From UBA2589 sp965223235 (lineage in GTDB: Bacteria > Gemmatimonadota > Gemmatimonadetes > Longimicrobiales > Gaopeijiaceae), in contig CBDCVV010000007.1 of NCBI GenBank assembly GCA_965223235.1, positions 186,001 to 250,000 on the forward strand: 64,000 nt of DNA, written 5' to 3'. The notes under the pieces were generated by a model, which had not been told where the DNA came from, did not search any database, and saw nothing but the letters and a program-made list of their open reading frames with translations. Shown here piece after piece: positions 9,152-17,587 of the stretch. Each line of letters begins with the position of its first letter. Within the stretch, counting starts at the first letter, position 1. The position numbers were made by a program, and so were the translations under genes.

Positions 9152-9591
9152 CGACGGTCGCGTTTCGCAGGCTGGCCAGTAATCCGGATCTCCCGCTTCC
9201 GTCGCGGGCGACTCCGCACTCGGCGGGGTACGATGTCCGTTCGTGCGAGCCAGACGTAACGCTGGAGCCGGGCGAGATCCGGCTCATTTCGACCGGACTC
9301 GTGATGGAGTTGCCGGCAGATGTAGAGTGCCAGGTACGACCGCGCTCGGGCCTGGCGCTCAAGCACGGCCTGACGCTACCCAACAGCCCTGGGACGATCG
9401 ATCCCGACTACCGCGGAGAGCTCCGCGTGATCCTGCAGAACACGGGTCACGACGCGGTGACCATCGGCCGGGGCGAACGCATCGCCCAGCTCGTCTTTGC
9501 CCATTTCCTCTCGCCCGCCGTCTCGGAAGTCGAAGCCGTTTCAGATACCGATAGAGGCGGCGGCGGGTTCGGTAGCACCGGAACGGCCTGA
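9148..9591 (+). CDS. dut: dUTP diphosphatase
   Basis: Hydrolyses dUTP to dUMP and pyrophosphate, keeping uracil out of DNA and feeding dTMP synthesis. The 147-residue trimeric dUTPase shows all five motifs in order: AGYDVRS, RSGLALKHG, GTIDPDYRGELRVILQN, RIAQLVF and the glycine-rich C-terminal GGGGFGSTG. The GTG start lies in a GTGA overlap with ald. Confidence 0.96.
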   Translation: MTTVAFRRLASNPDLPLPSRATPHSAGYDVRSCEPDVTLEPGEIRLISTGLVMELPADVECQVRPRSGLALKHGLTLPNSPGTIDPDYRGELRVILQNTGHDAVTIGRGERIAQLVFAHFLSPAVSEVEAVSDTDRGGGGFGSTGTA

Positions 9592-9726
9592 TCCTTGCAG
9601 ATGCCCCGCCTGTCCCTCGCGACGTAGCCCTTGGCACTCGTCCCCCGGTAAACGTATGTTCTCGGGGCCCTCTCGAAGCGCCAAGCGTGCCCCCCTGAAC
9701 GCCTTAGAGCGTTAGCAAGACTCACT

Positions 9727-10773
9727 TTGTTCAACGACCTAGCCAACTGGTTCAACTCCGGAAGTTTGATTCCGGTCAATGACATCGCCGTCGATCTGGG
9801 CACGGCGAATACCTTGGTGTACGTGAAGGGCGAGGGGATCGTCTTGAACGAGCCCTCGGTTGTCGCGGTCGAGAAGGGGAGTCGTCGCATCTTGGGCATC
9901 GGCCTCGAAGCGAAGCGGATGCTCGGTCGGACCCCGGAGGGGATCGAAGCGATTCGCCCTCTGAAGGATGGCGTCATCGCAGATGTCGACATCACGGAGC
10001 TCATGCTCCGGCACTTCCTGAAGCAGGTCACATCCAAGCGGATATTCCGGATCAAGCCCCTCGTGGTCGTGGGTGTCCCGTCCGGGATCACGGAGCTCGA
10101 GCGACGAGCCGTTCGGTCCTCTGCGATGTCAGCGGGGGCCAAAGGGGTGTACATGGTCGATGAGCCGATGGCAGCCGCTATCGGCGTTGGACTCCCCGTC
10201 GAGACACCTACCGGCAACATGGTGATCGACATCGGCGGCGGCACGACCGAGATCGCGGTCATCGCGCTTTCCGGCATCGTCTCAGATACCTCCATCCGTG
10301 TGGGAGGTGACGAGCTCGACAGTGCGATCGTGACCTTTCTGAGGAAGAACTACAACCTCCTCATCGGAGAACCGACGGCCGAAGCGATCAAGGTCCAAAT
10401 CGGGTCGGCCTTCGATTACGGTGAAGAGCGCGAGATGGACGTCAAAGGAAGGGATCTGGTCTCCGGAATTCCAAAGACCGTGACGGTCCACTCGCAGGAG
10501 GTGCGGGAGTGCATCCAAGAACCGATCCAAGCGATTGTCGACGCGGTTCGTAGGGCCTTGGAGATCACGCCGCCCGAGCTTTCCTCCGACATCGTCGACA
10601 AAGGGATCATGATGACGGGCGGGGGAGCCCTCATTCGGGGCCTCGACAAGCTCCTTCACCACGAGACCAACTTACCGATTCATGTCGACGAAGAGCCCCT
10701 CACGTGTGTGGTTCGGGGGGCTGGACGGATACTCGACGACAGGACGAAATACCGAACGGTCCTCGTGCAGTAG
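9727..10773 (+). CDS. mreB: Rod shape-determining protein MreB
   Basis: Bacterial actin that organises elongation-mode peptidoglycan synthesis at the inner membrane. The 348-residue protein has phosphate-1 loop DLGTANTLVYVKG, the VGVPSGIT segment, phosphate-2 IDIGGGTTEIAVI and the adenosine motif TGGGALIRGLDKLL. The N-terminal FNDLANWF could be the membrane-inserting amphipathic helix. The start is read as TTG at 9727: upstream in frame there is no ATG/GTG before a stop at 9649-9651. First gene of mreBCD-mrdA-rodA; the 135-base gap upstream may hold its promoter, but I cannot place it. Confidence 0.95.
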   Translation: MFNDLANWFNSGSLIPVNDIAVDLGTANTLVYVKGEGIVLNEPSVVAVEKGSRRILGIGLEAKRMLGRTPEGIEAIRPLKDGVIADVDITELMLRHFLKQVTSKRIFRIKPLVVVGVPSGITELERRAVRSSAMSAGAKGVYMVDEPMAAAIGVGLPVETPTGNMVIDIGGGTTEIAVIALSGIVSDTSIRVGGDELDSAIVTFLRKNYNLLIGEPTAEAIKVQIGSAFDYGEEREMDVKGRDLVSGIPKTVTVHSQEVRECIQEPIQAIVDAVRRALEITPPELSSDIVDKGIMMTGGGALIRGLDKLLHHETNLPIHVDEEPLTCVVRGAGRILDDRTKYRTVLVQ

Positions 10774-10779
10774 AGGCGG

Positions 10780-11679
10780 ATGCCGCCGTACGCCCCTGAG
10801 CCCGAGTCCCCCGGACGCAAACGAGACTTCGTCGTCTCGGGACTCACACTCCTGGTTGCTCTGGCGGCCATGTACCTTTCTCCTCCGGGGCAGCAGCGTG
10901 TCGCCAGTGTGCTGCAAGCGACGGCGCTCAGACCGTTCCTCGAGATTCAGAAAGGGCTAGAGCGGGCCCGAGTCCGGTCAGCCGACGTGGAGGTACTGAC
11001 CGAGCAGATCGACTCGCTCACCCGGCACCTGGCCACCCACGCGGCGCTGCAGGATGAGAATCGTACGCTGCGATCCCTCTTGGGATTAGCGGAGCGCGCT
11101 GGAGACGAGTACCGGCCTGCTACCCTCGTACGTCCCGGCACCCCCGGCTCCGGTAGCATGTTCTTCGTTGACGTGGGTAGCCAAGACGGGATTCGAGCGG
11201 GTTCGGCGGTGGTCGGTCCCAAGGGGCTCGTAGGCGTCATTCGCGAAGTGCGTGCTCGCGATGCGGTGGGCATGGACTGGACTCATCCCGAATTCGGGTT
11301 GGGAGCGATGCTCGAGGACGGCTCTGCATTCGGTCTCGTCAAGAACGTCCCCGGCGACTTTCGCGAAGACGACCGACTCCTCCTCAACGGCGTGCCCGCG
11401 AACCTCGATGTGCCGGCCGGTACGTCTGTCGTGACGAGCGGCTCGGGCGGCGTGCTTCCACGGGGTATTCCGATCGGGACTGTAGCGGGGTTGGAGACGG
11501 AAGAAGGTGGGTGGCGGCGAGCCTACTGGGTCGATGCCCACGTAGCCCCCGGCGAGGCCACGCACGTGCTCGTCATCACCCGTACCGTCTCCGAAGTGGG
11601 CGAGGCGTGGTCGCTCGAGCCCCCGGGGATACCGAGCCAGCTTCCCGACTCGGCGCAGTCGGCAGGACCGAACTCGTGA
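10780..11679 (+). CDS. mreC: Rod shape-determining protein MreC
   Basis: Periplasmic scaffold linking MreB and the RodA-PBP2 synthase. The 299-residue product has one N-terminal membrane segment (FVVSGLTLLVALAAMYLS), then a coiled coil near residues 55-105 and the double beta-barrel MreC domain with DVGSQDGIRAGSAVVGPKGLVGVI and GVLPRGIPIGTV. It begins six bases after mreB and overlaps mreD by GTGA. Confidence 0.94.
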   Translation: MPPYAPEPESPGRKRDFVVSGLTLLVALAAMYLSPPGQQRVASVLQATALRPFLEIQKGLERARVRSADVEVLTEQIDSLTRHLATHAALQDENRTLRSLLGLAERAGDEYRPATLVRPGTPGSGSMFFVDVGSQDGIRAGSAVVGPKGLVGVIREVRARDAVGMDWTHPEFGLGAMLEDGSAFGLVKNVPGDFREDDRLLLNGVPANLDVPAGTSVVTSGSGGVLPRGIPIGTVAGLETEEGGWRRAYWVDAHVAPGEATHVLVITRTVSEVGEAWSLEPPGIPSQLPDSAQSAGPNS

Positions 11680-12155
11680 GCCCGCGGGGCCGGAGGTGGT
11701 TGCTCGTCGCCTCCTTAGCCGTGGTACATCTCTTTCTACACGTTGGCCTTTCTTTTGGACGCGGCGCGCCGGACCTGTTTACCCTCGCAGTGCTCTTGGC
11801 GGCTAGAGATGCCGACCCCGGCCGGTCCGCGATTCTCGGGCTCTGCCTGGGGCTGTTGGAAGACGCCTTGAGTGTGTTGGCGTTCGGCGCGAACAGCGTC
11901 GCCATGACCGTGGTCGCGATCGGCGGCGCGCTCACCCGCGACCTATTCGTCGGCGATTCGCGGTTCTTTCTGGCATCGTATCTTTTCGTCGGGAAGTGGC
12001 TGCGCGATGCCGTGCACTGGGTCGCGGTAGGGGAGGGGGCGAGGCAGCCTTTTGTGGAGCAAGTGATCGTCGGGGGGGGGATCGCTAGTGTGTACGTCGT
12101 CATCGTGGGCTATGCGCTCACCAGCCTCTTCGGACTGAGTCGAGAAGCGGCATGA
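11676..12155 (+). CDS. mreD: Rod shape-determining protein MreD
   Basis: Small polytopic inner-membrane protein of 159 residues with about five hydrophobic segments, beginning with RRWLLVASLAVVHLFLHV. The stretch GRSAILGLCLGLLEDALS resembles the conserved MreD motif in which a GLxxD-type turn lies between helices. I placed the start at GTG 11676, which overlaps the mreC stop in a GTGA; the longer reading from 11511 would run inside mreC. It overlaps mrdA by ATGA. Role in the elongasome follows from position and family. Confidence 0.88.
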   Translation: MSPRGRRWLLVASLAVVHLFLHVGLSFGRGAPDLFTLAVLLAARDADPGRSAILGLCLGLLEDALSVLAFGANSVAMTVVAIGGALTRDLFVGDSRFFLASYLFVGKWLRDAVHWVAVGEGARQPFVEQVIVGGGIASVYVVIVGYALTSLFGLSREAA

Positions 12156-14062
12156 GTGTGCATCATCCGCACGCACTACGCAGACGCGCGATCGGTGCGT
12201 ATCTGGGCCTCGGCATCATCATGAGCGTGCTTCTCGTTGGCTTCTTCCGCATTCAAGTACTGAGGGGGGCCGAGGCGCAGCTTCGAGCCCGAGACAATCG
12301 CCTTCGCGCCCTACCCGTCCCGGCGCCGCGCGGAACGATCTACGATCGTGAAGGGCGTACGATCGCGGACAATATCCCGGGCTATCAGATCACAGTGTTG
12401 CCCGCGCACGTCGATACCGTGCGGCGGACGCTCGATCGGATGGGGCAGTACACCGATCTCTCCGAGGAAAGGAAGGAGCGCGTGCTCCGCACACTCGCCG
12501 CCTTCGGTCGTGAGGTCGTGGTCGATACCGACGCCTCCTTCGAATCGGTTGCGGCCATAGAGGCGCGACAAAGCGAGTTTCCAGGCGTCTTCGTCGAGAT
12601 GCGCCCGAGGCGGCGGTACGCGGCTGGGGCCGCGGCGGGACATCTGACCGGGTATGTGGGTGAGATCAACGCCGACGAGCTGGCTTCGGAGGCCTTCCCG
12701 GACTCGTTGTACGAGGCGGGGATGCTTGTCGGGAAAATCGGCATCGAACTGGAGTACGAGTCACGCCTCCAGGGAAGACCAGGTCTTCGCTATGTGGAGT
12801 TCGATGCCCGGAATCGGCTGGTGGGGGAGTTCGGGGGTGCTGTGTCCACGCCGGCACTACCGGGAGAGGACATTCACCTCAACATCGACCTGCCCCTGCA
12901 AGAGTGGATCGCGTCCATCTTTCCCGACTCGATGTCCGGAGCCGTCGTTGCGCTCGACCCTTCGGACGGCGGCGTTCTCGCGATGTACTCCGCTCCGGGC
13001 TTCGATCCCAACCTCTTCACGGGCGGGATCGACGAGGCGACTTGGGCGTTGCTCAACGAAGACGAACAGAAGCCCCTCTACGACCGGGCGGTGCTTGGAC
13101 GATACGCTCCTGCTTCGACGTGGAAGCTGGCTTCCGCGGGAATCGGTCTCGATCTGGGCGTGATCACGCCCGAGGAGCGGATGCCGGAGCCATGCACGGG
13201 CGCGTACTTCTTCGGAGACCGCTTCTTCCGCTGTCATGACGCGGGCGGACACGGCTACAACAACCTAGCCGAGGCGATCGGGAATTCGTGCGACGTGTAC
13301 TTCTACCAGCTCGGCCAGCGGATCGGCTTGTCCAGGCTCATCGATCGTTCGCTCGAGATCGGTTTCAACGGGCAGTGCGGCGTCGACCTCCCCTATGAAA
13401 CCTCCGGGTTTTTCCCATACGGCCCGGGGTGGTGGACGGAGGTCTTCGGGTATCGGCCTCGCGAGGGAGAGGCCTTGGTTCTTTCGATCGGCCAGGGAGC
13501 GAATTCTCAGACGCCGTTGAAAATGGCCCAATTCTACGTGGCGTTGGCTCGCGATGGCTCCGCGCCTGCTCCGACGATCGCAAGAGATGCTCCCGAGGCT
13601 GAGGGTTGGGAGCTCAACCTCGCGCCCGAGCATATCGAGTCGCTTCGGGAGGGGCTCCGATTTGTTACGGCGCCGGGTGGGACGGCGCATATCCGGACTG
13701 CGGTGGAACATTGGGACGTGATCGGGAAGACAGGCACGGGGCAAAACTCGCTGAGCGTACACGGGCTCGCTGAGGATCACGCGTGGTTCGCAGGGATGGC
13801 GGGCCCTCCGGGCGAGCCGCCGGAGATCGTGGTGGTCGCGATCGTAGAGTACGGAACGAGCGGTGGACAAGTTGCCGCCCCCATCGTCGCCAAGGCTGCC
13901 GACTTCTACCTCCGCCAGCAGTACGGCATCCCCCAGGATACCGTCCAAACGTACTGGGACCACATTCGCACCGGGCCGATCCCAGAGTGGTACCGCGACC
14001 GGTACCTCCGAGGCGGCCGCACCACGCTCTCGCAGGACGAAGCCGGGGCAGGCGGGGGCTAA
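12152..14062 (+). CDS. mrdA: Penicillin-binding protein 2 (elongasome transpeptidase)
   Basis: Class B PBP that cross-links peptidoglycan during cell elongation together with RodA. The 636-residue protein has an N-terminal membrane anchor near residues 14-32, the PBP dimerisation domain with PRGTIYDREGRTIADN, and a transpeptidase domain with active-site SxxK (PASTWKL, about residue 321), SCD at the SxN position (GNSCDVYFYQLG) and KTG (IGKTGTGQN). All three catalytic motifs are present, with SCD instead of SxN, as PBP2 proteins commonly have Asp there. The rodA ATG follows directly after its stop. Confidence 0.95.
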   Translation: MSVHHPHALRRRAIGAYLGLGIIMSVLLVGFFRIQVLRGAEAQLRARDNRLRALPVPAPRGTIYDREGRTIADNIPGYQITVLPAHVDTVRRTLDRMGQYTDLSEERKERVLRTLAAFGREVVVDTDASFESVAAIEARQSEFPGVFVEMRPRRRYAAGAAAGHLTGYVGEINADELASEAFPDSLYEAGMLVGKIGIELEYESRLQGRPGLRYVEFDARNRLVGEFGGAVSTPALPGEDIHLNIDLPLQEWIASIFPDSMSGAVVALDPSDGGVLAMYSAPGFDPNLFTGGIDEATWALLNEDEQKPLYDRAVLGRYAPASTWKLASAGIGLDLGVITPEERMPEPCTGAYFFGDRFFRCHDAGGHGYNNLAEAIGNSCDVYFYQLGQRIGLSRLIDRSLEIGFNGQCGVDLPYETSGFFPYGPGWWTEVFGYRPREGEALVLSIGQGANSQTPLKMAQFYVALARDGSAPAPTIARDAPEAEGWELNLAPEHIESLREGLRFVTAPGGTAHIRTAVEHWDVIGKTGTGQNSLSVHGLAEDHAWFAGMAGPPGEPPEIVVVAIVEYGTSGGQVAAPIVAKAADFYLRQQYGIPQDTVQTYWDHIRTGPIPEWYRDRYLRGGRTTLSQDEAGAGGG

Positions 14063-15307
14063 ATGTTCGGCCTCTTTGATCGGTGGGCAGTAGACGCCAG
14101 GCTCGTTGCGGGGATCGTCGGACTGACCGCATTCGGCATCGCCATGATCTACTCGGCTGGCCAAGTGTACGTCCCCAACGCCGTCACCGAGTTTGCGTGG
14201 TGGCGACAGACCCGATGGTTCGTGGTGGCCCTCGTCGCCTTTTCGATCTTGTCCCGAGTGCCATTGCGTTGGATCGAGTGGGCTGCGGTGCCGTCGTACG
14301 TGGTGAGCGTTCTCCTCCTTGCAGCGACGCTGGTGATCGGGGAGGGGCGGGGCACGGCGGCTGGTGTGAAGAGTTGGATCGGATTTGGACCGTTCTCATT
14401 CCAGCCGGCGGAGGTCGCGAAGATCTCGACGATTCTGGCCCTCGCGCATCTGCTGGCGCCCCGGCAGCAAGGACTCAACTCCCTGCGGGATCTGATTGCC
14501 CCGGGAACGTTGGTTGCGGTGCCTTTGGCCCTCGTGTTGAGTCAGCCCGATCTAGGAACTGCGATGGCGTTCGTCGGCATCCTCTTCGCGGTGCTCTACT
14601 GGGCGGCGACACCCGTCTGGCTTCTTCTCCTCTGCGCGACGCCAGTGGCTGGGCTCTTCCTGGCCTATGACACGGTAGTGTGGACGGTCTTCATCCTCTG
14701 TGTGATCGGCGCGCTATTCCTACTGCGCTATCGACTCTTCTTTTGGGAGTCCGTGGTTCTCATTTTGGCGAACTTCGCTTCTGCGACGCTCGCTCGGCCG
14801 TTGTGGGACTCGTTGGCCGCATACCAACAGAACCGGATCTTGGTGTTCCTCGATCCCGAGGTGGATCCGAGAGGAGCCGGGTATCAGGTCATCCAATCGA
14901 AGCTCGCCATTGGTTCAGGATCTTTCGATGGGCAGGGCTTCACCCAGGGACCGCAGAAACGGTTCGACTTTCTGCCTGAGCAGCACACGGACTTCATCTT
15001 CGCGGTCGTCGGCGAAGAACTCGGGTTCTTGGGCACAGCGGCCGCGATCGTCGCCTTCTCATTCGTCCTTGCCAGACTGGTTGGGATGGCTGCGCAACTG
15101 GGCGAACAGCAAGCCTTTGCCGGTCTGGTGCTGCTCGGTATCTTCGGCTCCTGGTTGGTTCACATCTTCGTCAACATCGGTATGACGATCGGTGTAGTGC
15201 CGATCACCGGAATTCCGCTTCCGTTCGTGAGTTACGGGGGCACCTTCTTGCTTATGTCGTGGGTGGCCGTTGCCATCGCAGTACGTGTGGCCCACGAGCG
15301 ACCGTAA
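14063..15307 (+). CDS. rodA: RodA, SEDS peptidoglycan glycosyltransferase
   Basis: Multi-pass SEDS protein of 414 residues that polymerises lipid II into glycan strands with PBP2 as partner. About ten hydrophobic helices are visible. Family markers include GVKSWIGFGPFSFQPAEVAK, SQPDLGTAMAF, the QGFTQGPQKRFDFLPEQHTDFIFAVVGEE loop (conserved acidic/His residues) and the C-terminal GIPLPFVSYGG. Its ATG is the next base after the mrdA stop, so the pair is co-translated. Confidence 0.96.
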   Translation: MFGLFDRWAVDARLVAGIVGLTAFGIAMIYSAGQVYVPNAVTEFAWWRQTRWFVVALVAFSILSRVPLRWIEWAAVPSYVVSVLLLAATLVIGEGRGTAAGVKSWIGFGPFSFQPAEVAKISTILALAHLLAPRQQGLNSLRDLIAPGTLVAVPLALVLSQPDLGTAMAFVGILFAVLYWAATPVWLLLLCATPVAGLFLAYDTVVWTVFILCVIGALFLLRYRLFFWESVVLILANFASATLARPLWDSLAAYQQNRILVFLDPEVDPRGAGYQVIQSKLAIGSGSFDGQGFTQGPQKRFDFLPEQHTDFIFAVVGEELGFLGTAAAIVAFSFVLARLVGMAAQLGEQQAFAGLVLLGIFGSWLVHIFVNIGMTIGVVPITGIPLPFVSYGGTFLLMSWVAVAIAVRVAHERP

Positions 15308-15342
15308 CTGACCGGCGTGGTGCCGCGGTCCATAGGAGTCCG

Positions 15343-16192
15343 ATGGCTTGGTTCCGAAAGCCGAAGAAGCCCCTTAGGGCCGAAGATCGAAGGGATGTCC
15401 CCACCGACGTCTTCGAGAAGTGTAAGGGCTGCGGCGAGATCCTCTATCGGGAGCGTCTCGCACAGAACCTCAACGTCTGCCCTGACTGTGGGTACCACCT
15501 GCGCGTTGGCGCGCACGCATACGTTTCGATCCTGATCGACCAGGGGACGTTCGACGAACTCGACGCGGAGCTACGCGCCGGAGACCCGCTCGGCTTCGAG
15601 GACCTGAAGCCCTACCCGGGGCGTATCGCGGCTGCCGAAGCGAAGGGAAAGACAGAAGCCCTCATCTCGGGCACTGGGCAGCTCGATGGGATCGATGTTT
15701 CGCTCGCCGTGATGGACTTCGGCTTCATCGGTGGCTCGATGGGGTCGGTGGTCGGGGAGAAGATCACGAGGGCCGGGAAGGTGGCGCTGGAGCGGAGAAT
15801 CCCGTTCCTCATCGTGAGCGCCTCGGGGGGAGCCCGAATGCAGGAGGGTATTTTCTCTCTGATGCAGATGGCCAAGACGTCTGGGGTACTCGGACGTTTG
15901 CACGAGGCGGGCATACCCTTCATCTCGATCCTGACTCATCCGACCACGGGAGGTGTGACCGCCTCGTATGCCATGCTCGGGGACGTGAATCTCGCGGAGC
16001 CTGGGGCCTTGATTGGGTTCGCCGGCCCGCGGGTGATCGAGGAGACAATTAAGCAAGAGCTCCCGAAGGGCTTCCAACGCTCGGAGTTCCTCCGCGAACA
16101 CGGGATGGTCGACAGGGTCGTCGACCGTCGAGAGCTGAAAGCAGCTGGTAGCGTCGTTGCTACGTCACCAGTACGAGGGCTGGGGGGAGTGA
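15343..16192 (+). CDS. accD: Acetyl-CoA carboxylase carboxyltransferase subunit beta, with an apparent frameshift near the 3' end
   Basis: Beta subunit of the carboxyltransferase that makes malonyl-CoA with AccA. The start ATG 15343 follows AGGAG. A zinc ribbon CKGCGEILYRERL-CPDCG lies near residues 28-50 and the crotonase-like core has SASGGARMQEG and THPTTGGVTASYAMLGD. As given, the frame runs on without a stop into folC, a 732-residue ORF to 17541. After RRELKA (16135-16143), however, the +1 frame reads LVASLLRHQYEGWGE and stops at 16190-16192, which is a normal AccD tail. I therefore give the biological end as 16192, with one extra base near 16141-16147. A literal reading is a 15343-17541 fusion. 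Confidence 0.85.
16136..16192 (+). other. Probable single-base insertion joining accD to folC
   Basis: Frame 1 here reads ELKAAGSVVATSPVRGLGG, unlike AccD and unlike the FolC N-terminus. Dropping one base around 16144 gives ELKALVASLLRHQYEGWGE and a TGA that overlaps a GTG (GTGA at 16189-16192), the same junction type used by many neighbouring pairs. This points to an assembly error, a recent mutation, or less likely a recoding site. Confidence 0.75.
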
Positions 16193-17541
16193 CCGAGGGG
16201 GGCCGCTCGACGCCCGATCGACTCGATCGCCCCTTTTCAGATCCCCTCGTCGCTCAACTGTTTCCTCCGCTGGCCAGCGGGGTGCATTGGGGGTTGGAGC
16301 GGATGCACAATGCGCTCCACGCCCTGGGAGACCCCCACCGCGCGTACACCACCGTGCACGTGGGCGGAACAAACGGCAAAGGGTCGGTCACGACGACGCT
16401 TGGGTCGGTGCTCACGCAGTCCGGGCGAGTGACCGGGTGGTACACCTCACCGCACCTCTGCTCCTTTCGAGAGCGGATTCTCGTGGATCGAAGGCCGTTC
16501 GACGACGCTACCCTCCTCTCGTTGGCGGAGGAGGTACTCCCGCCCGTCCAAGAGTTCGGCCTCACCTTTTTCGAAGCGATCACCTTGTTGGCGATGGTCG
16601 CCTTCGAGCGCGCCAACGTTGACGTCGCGGTGATGGAGGTGGGACTCGGGGGACGCCTGGACGCGACTAATGTGGTGTCACCGGCGGTGACCGCGGTTAC
16701 GAACGTGGCGATCGACCACGCCGAGTATCTTGGGGATACCATCGCACAGATCGCGCATGAGAAGGCGGGAATCATGAAGCGCGGGGTCCCTTTCGTCACC
16801 GCCGAAGAAGATCCCGCGGTGCTCGATCAATTCGCAGCGCTGGCTGTCGAAGCGGGCGCTCCGTTTTATCCGCTCGTCGATCGCACGGTCTCCGATGTGC
16901 GGGTGGAGCGAGGCGGTACCAACATGTCGGTGGCGACCGAAGTGTGGGGTGACGTCGCCCTTCGCACCCCGTTGGTCGGGGCTCACCAGGCGAGAAACAC
17001 AGCACTCGCCCTGGCTGTTTTGGAGCGACTGCCCGACGAACTCCGACCCTCGCTTCCCGACATTCTCGCCGGGGTCGCCGGCGTGGCCCATCGCGGACGG
17101 GACGAAGTATGCACCATCGACGGTATCACCTTCCTCTTCGATGTTGCCCACAACGTGGCAGGGATCGGTTCCCTAGTGCACACGATCGACGATCTGGAAC
17201 TTCCCAGGCCACTCGTGGGGCTTATCGGGGTTCAGGGCGACAAAGACTGGCGTTCGATGCTGCCGCCTTTGCTTTCGCGCTGCGACTCGGCGTTCCTGAC
17301 CCAGCCTCCGACCGTGCAGCCTGAGCGTAGGTGGGACCCGATGGAGGTGGCGGATCGGGTGGAAGGACTCACCTCCGTCCGTGTGGTCTCCGACTTCGAG
17401 AGGGCCCTCGGGCGAGCGAGGCGACGCGCGTTGGGGCTCGCGGAGGAAGGGCGTCACGGCGGCACGGTGGTCATTACAGGGTCGGTGCACACGGTCGGGT
17501 CAGCGATGCGCGTCCTGGGCCTGGACCCGCTCTCGCGCTGA
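16189..17541 (+). CDS. folC: Bifunctional folylpolyglutamate / dihydrofolate synthase
   Basis: Mur-ligase family enzyme that adds glutamate to dihydropteroate or folates. From GTG 16189 the product is 450 residues. The P-loop GGTNGKGSVTTTLGSV lies near residue 62, a second block EVGLGGRLDATNVVSP near residue 155, and the C-terminal substrate domain has the FDVAHNVAG motif near residue 320. The N-terminal helix (SDPLVAQLFPPLASGVHWGLERM) fits FolC. The adjacency to accD is widespread. In the sequence as given it is in frame with accD; I regard the fusion as an artefact of a one-base insertion. Confidence 0.9.
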   Translation: MTEGGRSTPDRLDRPFSDPLVAQLFPPLASGVHWGLERMHNALHALGDPHRAYTTVHVGGTNGKGSVTTTLGSVLTQSGRVTGWYTSPHLCSFRERILVDRRPFDDATLLSLAEEVLPPVQEFGLTFFEAITLLAMVAFERANVDVAVMEVGLGGRLDATNVVSPAVTAVTNVAIDHAEYLGDTIAQIAHEKAGIMKRGVPFVTAEEDPAVLDQFAALAVEAGAPFYPLVDRTVSDVRVERGGTNMSVATEVWGDVALRTPLVGAHQARNTALALAVLERLPDELRPSLPDILAGVAGVAHRGRDEVCTIDGITFLFDVAHNVAGIGSLVHTIDDLELPRPLVGLIGVQGDKDWRSMLPPLLSRCDSAFLTQPPTVQPERRWDPMEVADRVEGLTSVRVVSDFERALGRARRRALGLAEEGRHGGTVVITGSVHTVGSAMRVLGLDPLSR

Positions 17542-17587
17542 GGTAGATTCCGGCTCCCTGACCGCTGCCCTGTGCCCAAGCCCCACG

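Noticed and set aside
15259..17541. A single AccD-FolC fusion gene from 15259
   Set aside because: The AccD tail and stop exist in the next frame and the FolC GTG overlaps it; the extra N-terminal residues before ATG 15343 belong to the rodA end. I treat it as two genes with an insertion, not an ancient fusion.
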